Below are positions 43,562-50,937 of a stretch of 64,000 nt of DNA, in pieces. The notes beneath the pieces are model-generated. The model ran no database searches. It was given only the letters and a program-made list of their open reading frames with translations, and was not told the origin of the DNA. The stretch is taken from the NCBI RefSeq assembly GCF_026167545.1, contig NZ_CP110678.1, forward strand, positions 3,027,501 through 3,091,500, given 5' to 3'. Both the position numbers and the translations under genes were made by a program. Each line of letters starts with the position of its first letter. Positions within the stretch are counted from its first letter, which is position 1. This DNA comes from Sphingomonas sp. S1-29. GTDB lineage: Bacteria; Pseudomonadota; Alphaproteobacteria; Sphingomonadales; Sphingomonadaceae.

Positions 43562-45073
43562 ATGGCAACGCTCCCCGTGATTCATACCGCCCCCGGCGAG
43601 GGGCTGCGGCTCCCGCAGAATGTCGAGGCCGAAGCGGCATTGCTCGGCGCGATGATGATCGACAACCGGCTGGCCGACGACGTTTCGGACATGCTGACCC
43701 CCGACCATTTCTTCGAGCCGGTGCATGGCCGAATCTTCGGCGCGATCGGCAAGCTGCGCGGCGAGGACATGCTCGCCAACCCGCTGACGCTGCGACCGAT
43801 GTTCGCGGGCGACGAGGGGATGAAGGAGCTTGGCGGCCCCGCCTATCTGGCGCAGCTCACCGGATCGGGCGCGGGGCTGATCGGGGCCAAGCAGTTCGCC
43901 AAGCAGATCTACGACCTGGCGATGCTGCGCACGCTGGTCGAGGTCGGGCGCGACCTGGTCGAAAAGGCGATGGACACGTCGGAGGCGATCAATCCGGCGG
44001 CGCAGGTCGAGGCCGCCGAAGAGGCGCTGTTCGCGGTTGCGGCGGGGCGCGACACCACCAAGACGATCAAGACCTTCGCGCAGGCGACCACCGCCGCGGT
44101 CGACATGGCGGCCAAGGCGCTCAACACCGGCGGGGGGCTTTCGGGCGTCACCACCGGGTTCGACAGCATCAACGCGCGGATCGGTGGCCTCCATCATTCG
44201 GATTTGATGATCCTTGCCGGGCGTCCGGGTATGGGCAAGACCTCGCTCGCCACCAACATCGCCTTCAACGCCTCGCGGCGCTGGATCGACGACATGGCGC
44301 TGGGGATCGCGCCCAAGGATTCGGTGGGCGCGAAGGTCGCCTTCTTCAGCCTCGAAATGTCCGCCGATCAGCTCGCGACGCGTATCCTTGCCGAACAATC
44401 GCGGATCAGTTCGGAAGCTTTGCGCATGGGCAAGATCAGCAAGGCCGAATTCCGCCAATTGGCCGATGCCGCGACCGACCTGCAGAACCTGCCCTTGTTC
44501 ATCGACGATACCGCGGGCCTGTCGATCAGCGCGCTGCACACCCGCGTTCGCCGCCTGAAGCGCCAGTTGAAGGACGATCTGAAGTTCATCGTCGTCGATT
44601 ACCTCCAGCTGCTGTCGGGATCGGGCAATCGCGCGGGCGACAATCGCGTGCAGGAAATCTCGGAGATCAGCCGGGGCCTTAAGACGCTTGCCAAGGATCT
44701 CGACGTGCCGGTGATGGCGCTGTCGCAGCTCAGCCGCGCGGTCGAACAGCGTGAGGACAAGCGACCGATGCTGTCGGATCTTCGCGAATCGGGATCGATC
44801 GAGCAGGACGCCGACATCGTGTTCTTCGTCTATCGCGAGGATTATTACGTCGCCGCGCGCGAACCCAAGCGCCCGGTCGAGGGCGACGATCCGCGCGTGT
44901 TCGAAGACCATCAGAAATGGCATATGGAGATGGAGCGGGTCTATGGCCTCGCCGAGCTGATCATCGCCAAGCAGCGCCACGGCGCGACGGGCAAGGTGAT
45001 CCTGAAGTTCGAGCCCGAGATCACGCGGTTCAGCGATTATGCCGGGCCGCAATATGCGGGGCCGTTGGAGTAA
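43562..45073 (+). CDS. dnaB: Replicative DNA helicase DnaB
   Basis: 503 residues. N-terminal DnaG-interaction domain (LPQNVEAEAALLGAMMIDN), Walker A GRPGMGKTS near residue 220, Walker B FIVVDYLQLL, sensor ALSQLSRAVEQRED, and DLRESGSIEQDADIV. It is the hexameric 5'-3' fork helicase. No intein interrupts it. A short insertion (SRRWIDDMALGIAPKDSV) follows the Walker A helix, as in alphaproteobacterial DnaB. Confidence 0.97.
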   Translation: MATLPVIHTAPGEGLRLPQNVEAEAALLGAMMIDNRLADDVSDMLTPDHFFEPVHGRIFGAIGKLRGEDMLANPLTLRPMFAGDEGMKELGGPAYLAQLTGSGAGLIGAKQFAKQIYDLAMLRTLVEVGRDLVEKAMDTSEAINPAAQVEAAEEALFAVAAGRDTTKTIKTFAQATTAAVDMAAKALNTGGGLSGVTTGFDSINARIGGLHHSDLMILAGRPGMGKTSLATNIAFNASRRWIDDMALGIAPKDSVGAKVAFFSLEMSADQLATRILAEQSRISSEALRMGKISKAEFRQLADAATDLQNLPLFIDDTAGLSISALHTRVRRLKRQLKDDLKFIVVDYLQLLSGSGNRAGDNRVQEISEISRGLKTLAKDLDVPVMALSQLSRAVEQREDKRPMLSDLRESGSIEQDADIVFFVYREDYYVAAREPKRPVEGDDPRVFEDHQKWHMEMERVYGLAELIIAKQRHGATGKVILKFEPEITRFSDYAGPQYAGPLE

Positions 45074-45122
45074 GGGGGACTCGGTCGAGCGCGGGATCTG
45101 CTTAGGCCCACTCACCCCTCAA

Positions 45123-45220
45123 CCGTTCGTGCTGAGCTTGTCGAAGCACCGTCCTGCTTATCTCCATACGGTGCGTTCGCGGCACGAAGTACGGTGCTTC
45201 GACAAGCTCAGCACGAACGG
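45123..45220. repeat. REP-like inverted pair (copy C)
   Basis: Arms 45123-45151 and 45192-45220 are reverse complements. Each has stem GTGCT/AGCAC around GAGCTTGTCGA. It sits between the 3' ends of dnaB and the dehydrogenase gene. Confidence 0.9.
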
Positions 45221-45240
45221 GGAGGGGCAGAGGCAGGTGC

Positions 45241-46236
45241 CTACACCCAGCCGTCGAGCACCTGGTCGGGCGGGCGGTGGCCATCGGCCCAGACGCGGAT
45301 GTTGGCGATGACCTTCGCCCCCGTCGCGGCGCGGCCCTCGAAGGTCGCCGATCCCATATGCGGGGTCATCACCACATTGGGCAGCGCCAGCAGCCGTGGG
45401 TCGATCGCAGGCTCGTGCTTCCACACGTCGAGCCCCGCGCCCGCCAGCCGCCCGCCCTCGAGCGCGTCGACCAGTGCCTCTTCGTCGAGGATGCCGCCGC
45501 GCGACGCGTTGATGACATAGACATGCGGGCGCAGCAGCCCGATGCGGCGCGAGTCGATCAGGTTTTCGCTGTCGGCATTGCGCGGGGTGTGGATCGTCAG
45601 AATGTCGATCGCCGCGAGCATCTCGTCGAGATCGGCGTGCCACGTCGCGCCGAGCTGCGCCTCGAGCACGCCGGGCAGGCGGTGGCGGTTGTGATAATGG
45701 ATCGTTAGCCCGAAGGCGCGCGCGCGGGCCGCCACCGCCTGGCCGATCCGGCCCATGCCGACGATCCCCAGCGTCTTGCCGCCGATCCGGTGGCCCAGCA
45801 TCGCGGTCGGGCTCCAGCCGGTCCAGGCACCCGATCGCACCAGCTTCTCGCCCTCGGCCAGCCGGCGGGGGACGCCGACGATCAGCGCCATCGTCATGTC
45901 GGCAGTGTCTTCGGTGAGCACGCCGGGGGTGTTGGTGACCAGGATGCCGCGCGCACGCGCCGCCTTGAGGTCGATATGGTTCACCCCGGCGCCGTAGTTG
46001 GCGATCAGCTTGAGCCGCGGCCCCGCACCCGCGATCAGCGCGGCGTCGATCGAATCGGTGACCGTCGGCACCAGCACGTCGCAATCGGCCATCGCGGCGG
46101 CCAGCGCCGCGCGCGGCATCGGCACGTCGTCGCGGTTGAGGACGGTATCGAACAATTCGATCATGCGGTCCGAAGCGCCGTCGGGCAGCGCTCGGGTGAC
46201 GATTACCTTGGGGCGGGCGGATCGCTGATCGGGCAT
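45241..46236 (-). CDS. D-2-hydroxyacid dehydrogenase, D-glycerate/glyoxylate type
   Basis: 331 residues from ATG 46236. LIANYGAGVNHIDLKAARAR, NAD motif GIVGMGRIGQAVAARA, catalytic Arg in INASRGGILDEEAL, Glu in GLDVWKHEP and His in MTPHMGSATFEGR. The pattern fits GyaR-type glycerate/glyoxylate/hydroxypyruvate reductases. NAD(P) preference is unclear (HYHNRHRL after the second strand suggests NADP). Cytoplasmic, stands alone. Confidence 0.9.
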   Translation of the reverse strand: MPDQRSARPKVIVTRALPDGASDRMIELFDTVLNRDDVPMPRAALAAAMADCDVLVPTVTDSIDAALIAGAGPRLKLIANYGAGVNHIDLKAARARGILVTNTPGVLTEDTADMTMALIVGVPRRLAEGEKLVRSGAWTGWSPTAMLGHRIGGKTLGIVGMGRIGQAVAARARAFGLTIHYHNRHRLPGVLEAQLGATWHADLDEMLAAIDILTIHTPRNADSENLIDSRRIGLLRPHVYVINASRGGILDEEALVDALEGGRLAGAGLDVWKHEPAIDPRLLALPNVVMTPHMGSATFEGRAATGAKVIANIRVWADGHRPPDQVLDGWV

Positions 46237-46311
46237 CGCATTCGATTGGCCCTGCCGCCGCCGCCAGTCAACGCCTTGAACGTCGCCCGATCGCCGCGCT
46301 ACGGGTCGGCG

Positions 46312-46812
46312 ATGAGCAGGCGGAACATCATCATGAGCAAAGGCGGCCTGGCCGCGACGGCGATCACTCTGGCGTTGATCGCGGCGCCGGTATCGGCGCA
46401 ACAGCGCAAGCCGCCTTATTATGCGTCGATCGCGGCGAGCAAGGCGCGGATGCGGACGGGACCTGGGCGCAATTATCCGGTGAACTGGGTCTATGTCCGC
46501 GCCGACCTGCCGATCCGGGTGATCGACATCTATCGCGACTGGCGCAAGGTGGAGAGCGCCGACGGCACCAGCGGATGGATGCAGGTGGGGCTGCTGAGCG
46601 ATCGCCGCACCGGGATCGTGCAGGGCGGCATCACCGAGCTTCGCGAATCGGCCGATGCCGGCGCGCGAGTCGCGTGGCGAGTCGCGCCCGGCGTGGTCGG
46701 GCGGATCATCGGTTGCGCGCGCGGCTGGTGCCGGATCGATATCAAGGGGCGCGGCGGGTATATCGAGCAAGCACGGCTATGGGGCGTCGCGCCCGACGAG
46801 GACGTCGACTGA
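46312..46812 (+). CDS. Secreted bacterial SH3-domain protein
   Basis: 166 residues from ATG 46312, or 159 from ATG 46333. Signal peptide GGLAATAITLALIAAPVSAQ. The first SH3-type repeat is MRTGPGRNYPVNWVYVRADLP..WRKVESADGTSGWMQ; the second, degenerate one is LRESADAGARVAWRVAPGV..CRIDIKGRGGYI. Such SH3b proteins bind cell wall in the periplasm. Two cysteines (GCARGWC) may pair. Divergent from the dehydrogenase. Confidence 0.85.
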   Translation: MSRRNIIMSKGGLAATAITLALIAAPVSAQQRKPPYYASIAASKARMRTGPGRNYPVNWVYVRADLPIRVIDIYRDWRKVESADGTSGWMQVGLLSDRRTGIVQGGITELRESADAGARVAWRVAPGVVGRIIGCARGWCRIDIKGRGGYIEQARLWGVAPDEDVD

Positions 46813-46819
46813 CTTGGCT

Positions 46820-46941
46820 CCCCTCCCTGGAAGGGAGGGGCTGGGGGTGGGTCGCGTGCTCGCGATACGGCTGCGTCGCTCGCTAGGCTGCCGTAGCTCC
46901 AAGCCTCGACCCACCCCCGACCCCTCCCTTGCAGGGAGGGG
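46820..46941. repeat. Long palindromic GC-rich repeat (copy 2)
   Basis: Arms 46820-46853 and 46908-46941 match those of the element at 26147-26248 (CCCCTCCCTGGAAGG..TGGGGGTGGGT). The loop differs in length and sequence. It lies between the convergent SH3 and thiolase genes, where it could act as a bidirectional terminator. Confidence 0.85.
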
Positions 46942-46946
46942 GGATT

Positions 46947-48143
46947 TTACCCGATCAGTTCGACCGCCATCGCGGTAGCCTCGCCGCCGCCGATGCAAAG
47001 CGACGCCAGCCCGCGCCGCGCCCCCTTGGTCTCGAGCGCCGACAGCAAGGTCGCGAGGATACGTGTGCCGCTCGCACCGATCGGGTGCCCCAGCGCGCAG
47101 GCGCCGCCATGGACGTTGACCACGTCGTGCGACAGCCCCAGGTCGCGCATCGCGATCATCGCGACGCAGGCGAATGCTTCGTTCACCTCGAACAGGTCGA
47201 CATCGCCGGTGCTCCACCCGGCCTTCTCCAACGCCTTGCGCATTGCGAATACCGGGGCGGTGGTGAAGCGCGCCGATGCGTGGGCGTGGCCGGCATGCGC
47301 GACGATGCGTGCGACCGGGGTGAGGCCGAACTTCTCGGCGATCGACATCCGCGTCATCACCAGCGCCGCCGCGCCGTCGGAGATCGACGAGGCGTTGGCG
47401 GCGGTGATCGTGCCGTCCTTCGAGAAAGCGGGCTTGAGCGTCGGGATCTTGGCGATGTCGCCGCGCGCGGGTTGCTCGTCGAGCCGGACGGTGGTGACGC
47501 CCTTGCGCCCCTTGACCTCGACGCTCACGATCTCGCGATCGAACGCGCCCGAAGTCTGCGCCTGCTGCGCGCGCTGGAGGCTGGCGATCGCGAAATCGTC
47601 CTGCGCGGCGCGGGTGAACTGATATTCGGCGGCGGTGTCCTCGGCGAAGCTGCCCATCAGCCGGCCGGGCTCATAGGCATCCTCGAGCCCGTCGAGATAC
47701 ATATGGTCCTTCATCACGTCATGGCCGATCCGCGCGCCCGAGCGGTGGCGCAGCGACAGATAGGGGGCGTTGGTCATGCTCTCCATGCCGCCCGCGACGA
47801 TGAAATCGGCCGACCCTGCCGCCAGCGTCTCGGCGGCCATGATCGCCGCCTGCATCCCCGATCCGCACATCTTGTTGAGCGTCGTCGCCTCGACATGCTC
47901 GGGCAGGCCCGCGCCGAGCGCCGCCTGCCGCGCGGGGGCCTGGCCGAGGCCGGCGGGGAGCACGCAGCCCATATAGATCCGCTCGATCGCCTCGCCCTTG
48001 AGCCCCGCGCGCTCGACCGCGGCGCCCACTGCGGCGGCCCCCAGCTGGGTCGCGGTGGCGTCGGTCAGGCAGCCCATGAAGCTGCCCATCGGGGTGCGGG
48101 CATAGCTGGCGATGACGACCGGATCGGTGGGGTTGGATGACAA
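46947..48143 (-). CDS. Thiolase (acetyl-CoA C-acetyltransferase)
   Basis: 398 residues. Nucleophile Cys in NKMCGSGMQAAI, His in NVHGGACALGHPIGASG, and second Cys in LCIGGGEATAM. These are complete thiolase II motifs. It condenses two acetyl-CoA or degrades acetoacetyl-CoA, in fatty-acid, ketone or PHB metabolism. No phaB or bdh neighbour decides which. Standard length and start. Confidence 0.93.
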   Translation of the reverse strand: MSSNPTDPVVIASYARTPMGSFMGCLTDATATQLGAAAVGAAVERAGLKGEAIERIYMGCVLPAGLGQAPARQAALGAGLPEHVEATTLNKMCGSGMQAAIMAAETLAAGSADFIVAGGMESMTNAPYLSLRHRSGARIGHDVMKDHMYLDGLEDAYEPGRLMGSFAEDTAAEYQFTRAAQDDFAIASLQRAQQAQTSGAFDREIVSVEVKGRKGVTTVRLDEQPARGDIAKIPTLKPAFSKDGTITAANASSISDGAAALVMTRMSIAEKFGLTPVARIVAHAGHAHASARFTTAPVFAMRKALEKAGWSTGDVDLFEVNEAFACVAMIAMRDLGLSHDVVNVHGGACALGHPIGASGTRILATLLSALETKGARRGLASLCIGGGEATAMAVELIG

Positions 48144-48273
48144 GGGCGGTTCCTCTCGGTTCTGGTTTGCGCCGATCTAGGGGGCAGGCGGCGGCTTTGC
48201 AAAGCCGGGGCGCTGGGCATCGGCCGGTCGGACGGCTAGGCGGGCGGGATCGTGGCGACGGGAAGGGTGACTT

Positions 48274-49014
48274 ATGATCTGGCCGGTGTTGCTCGGCACG
48301 CTGGGGGCGGTGTTCGGCAGCTTCATCGCCACCGTCGCGATCCGCTGGCCGCAGGGGCGCTCGGCATTGCAGGGGCGTTCGGCCTGCGACGGGTGCGGCA
48401 AGCCGCTGCGCGCCACCGAATTGATGCCGATCGTCAGTTTTGTCGTGCAACGCGGGCGATGCCGCGGGTGCGGCGCGCGGATCGCGCTCGGCCATCCGGT
48501 CACCGAAGTCGCCGGGCTGGCGATCGGGGTGAGCGCGGGGCTGGTGGCGCCGGGGATCGAGGGGGCTGCCGGGGCGCTCTTGGGCTGGCTGTTGCTGGCG
48601 CTGGCGGCGATCGACCTTGCCGCCTTCTGGTTGCCCAACCCGCTGGTGCTCGCGCTGGCGATCGGCGGGCTGGCGAGCGCCGCCGCCGGGCTGCCGCCAT
48701 CGCTGCTCGATCGTGCGATCGGCGGGATCGCGGGGTTCGGCGTGCTGTGGCTGGTCGCCTTCGTCTATCGCCGGGTGCGCGGGCGGATGGGCTTGGGCGG
48801 CGGCGATCCCAAATTGTTCGGCGCGATCGGGCTGTGGTTGGGGTGGCAGGCGCTGCCCGCGGTGCTGCTCGCCGCGTGCGTGCTCGGCATCGCCGCCGCG
48901 CTGCTCCTGCGCCGCACCCGCGCGAGCGACCGGCTGCCGCTGGGGACGTTGCTCGCGATCGGCGCCTATGGCTGGTGGCTTGTCGCGGCGGGGGCAGCGC
49001 CTACAGTGGGGTGA
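48274..49014 (+). CDS. Type IV prepilin peptidase (A24 family)
   Basis: 246 residues, polytopic. The N-terminal Zn motif is formed by CDGCG and CRGCG. Catalytic Asp in LALAAIDLAAFWLPN and in GLGGGDPKLFGAIG (the GxGDxK aspartyl site). It cleaves and may methylate type IV pilin or type II secretion pseudopilins. No pilin or secretion genes are in the window, so this is a detached prepilin peptidase gene. Confidence 0.9.
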   Translation: MIWPVLLGTLGAVFGSFIATVAIRWPQGRSALQGRSACDGCGKPLRATELMPIVSFVVQRGRCRGCGARIALGHPVTEVAGLAIGVSAGLVAPGIEGAAGALLGWLLLALAAIDLAAFWLPNPLVLALAIGGLASAAAGLPPSLLDRAIGGIAGFGVLWLVAFVYRRVRGRMGLGGGDPKLFGAIGLWLGWQALPAVLLAACVLGIAAALLLRRTRASDRLPLGTLLAIGAYGWWLVAAGAAPTVG

Positions 49015-49033
49015 CATCCTTGGGAGCGGCCGC

Positions 49034-50443
49034 ATGCAATCGATCCTCGACGTCCAGCGCGCCGCCTTCCTTGCCGAGCTTCCCGCGACGATCGAGTCGC
49101 GGCGCGACCGGCTCAAGCGCGCGATCGCGATGCTGATCGGCAACCAGCAACGCTTCTGCGACGCGCTCTGCGACGATTTCGGCCATCGCAGCCAGGAACA
49201 GTCGCTGCTGACCGACATCGCCGCGTCGATCGCGCCGCTGCGCCATGCGCTCAAGCATCTCGATCGCTGGTCGCGACCCGAAAAAAAGCCGGTGCTGTTT
49301 CCGCTGGGGCTGCTCGGCGGGCGCGCCTGGGTCGAATATCAGCCCAAGGGGGTGGTCGGGATCATCGCGCCGTGGAATTTTCCGGTCAATCTGGTGATGA
49401 GCCCGCTCGCCGGGGTGCTGGCGGCGGGCAATCGCGCGATGGTGAAGACCAGCGAATTCACCCCGCGAGTCGCTGCGTTGTTCGAGGAGCTGGGCGCGCG
49501 CTATTTCGATGCCAGCGAAGTCGCGTTCGTGTCGGGCGCGGCCGACGTCGGCAAGGCATTCGCCGCGTTGCGCTTCGATCACCTGCTGTTCACCGGCGCG
49601 ACCGGCATCGGGCGGCATATCCTACACGCCGCCGCCGATCATCTGACCCCGGTGACGCTCGAGCTCGGCGGCAAGTCGCCGGTGATCCTGGGGCGATCGG
49701 CCGATATCGCGCGCGCGACCGAGCGGGTGGTGATCGGCAAGCTGCTCAACGCCGGGCAGATCTGCCTCGCCCCCGATTATCTGCTGGTCCCCGCCGATCG
49801 CGAGGAGGAAGCGGTGGCAGGGCTGCAGGCGGCGGCGAGCGCGCAATATCCGACCTTGCTCGCCAACCCCGATTATACCGCGATCATCAACGATCGGCAC
49901 CACGAACGGCTGACCGGCTGGATCGAAGACGCGCGCGCCAAGGGTGCCGAGGTCATCGTCGTGAACCCCGCGAACGAGGATTTCGCCGCCTCGAACAGCC
50001 GCAAGCTGCCGCTGCATATCATCCGCGGCGCGACCGACGCGATGACGGTGATGCAGGAGGAAATCTTCGGCCCGATCCTGCCGATCCGCACCTACGACAC
50101 GATCGACGACGCGATCGCCGAGGTGAACCGCCGCGACCGCCCGCTCGCGCTGTATCATTTCGGCACCGATGAAGCCGAACGCCGCCGCGTGCTCGACCGG
50201 ACGATCTCGGGCGGGGTGACGCTCGACGACGTGGTGTTCCATGTCAGCCAGGAGGAGCTGCCCTTCGGCGGGATCGGACCCTCGGGGATGGGCGCCTATC
50301 ACGGCGAGGCGGGCTTCCGCACCTTCAGCCATGCGCGGTCGATCTATCGCCAGCCCAAGATCGACGTGGCGCGGCTGGCAGGGCTCAAGCCCCCTTACGG
50401 CGCCGCGACCCGCCGCTCGATCGCGAAGCAGATCAAGGGGTAG
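49034..50443 (+). CDS. Aldehyde dehydrogenase, coniferyl-aldehyde type
   Basis: 469 residues from ATG 49034. APWNFPVNLVMSPLAGVLAA, catalytic Glu in TLELGGKSPVIL, catalytic Cys in NAGQICLAPDYLLV, and EEIFGPILPI. The Pro-x-Asp-Tyr after the Cys and the length near 470 are typical of the coniferyl-aldehyde/long-chain group, which oxidises aromatic or fatty aldehydes with NAD+. It begins 20 bp after the prepilin peptidase stop. Confidence 0.9.
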   Translation: MQSILDVQRAAFLAELPATIESRRDRLKRAIAMLIGNQQRFCDALCDDFGHRSQEQSLLTDIAASIAPLRHALKHLDRWSRPEKKPVLFPLGLLGGRAWVEYQPKGVVGIIAPWNFPVNLVMSPLAGVLAAGNRAMVKTSEFTPRVAALFEELGARYFDASEVAFVSGAADVGKAFAALRFDHLLFTGATGIGRHILHAAADHLTPVTLELGGKSPVILGRSADIARATERVVIGKLLNAGQICLAPDYLLVPADREEEAVAGLQAAASAQYPTLLANPDYTAIINDRHHERLTGWIEDARAKGAEVIVVNPANEDFAASNSRKLPLHIIRGATDAMTVMQEEIFGPILPIRTYDTIDDAIAEVNRRDRPLALYHFGTDEAERRRVLDRTISGGVTLDDVVFHVSQEELPFGGIGPSGMGAYHGEAGFRTFSHARSIYRQPKIDVARLAGLKPPYGAATRRSIAKQIKG

Positions 50444-50470
50444 CGGCTGCACGGCAGGATCGACCCGCAA

Positions 50471-50934
50471 TCCTCCCCCGCCAGGGGGGGAGGTGGCGGT
50501 TCTGCGCGGCCCATCCGATACAATTACTCCTCCCCCGCCAGGGGGAGGGGGACCATGCGCAGCATGGTGGAGGGGGAGGACGCCCAACGGCTCGTTCGCG
50601 TCCGCCCCCTCCACCGCTTGCGCGGTCCCCCTCCCCCCAGCGGGGGAGGAAAGAATTGGTGCCCAGCCGCCCGTCCGCCCCAATACAATCCTCCCCCGCC
50701 AGGGGGAGGGGGACCATGCGCAGCATGGTGGAGGGGGAGGACCCCCAACGGCCCGCGCGCGTCCGCCCCCACCACCGCTCGCGCGGTCCCCCTCCCCCTG
50801 GCGGGGGAGGAAAGAATTGGCGCCCGGCCGCCCCCGCCCCAAACCATTTTCCTTCTGGCGGGGGAGGAAGGATGCGGCCCAATCGCGATCCTTGCCGGCC
50901 CCAAAACCGTCCTTGCTTTAGCGGGGGAGGACGG
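50471..50934. repeat. Tandem long-palindrome array, non-coding
   Basis: About 490 bp between convergent genes (50444-50937) are built from one element. Two near-complete units, 50527-50650 and 50689-50811 (period 161 bp), each run from CCTCCCCCGCCAGGGGG through ACCATGCGCAGCATGGT to a closing reverse-complement arm and AAAGAATTGG. A truncated copy lies at 50471-50500, and closing-arm remnants (GCGGGGGAGGA) at about 50857-50869 and 50919-50931. It looks like a small non-autonomous mobile or REP-type element that has accumulated. No ORF is credible. Confidence 0.85.
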
Positions 50935-50937
50935 TGG

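Noticed and set aside
50471..50934. CRISPR array
   Set aside because: The repeats are long palindromes with a 161-bp period, not short direct repeats with unique spacers, and no cas genes are present.
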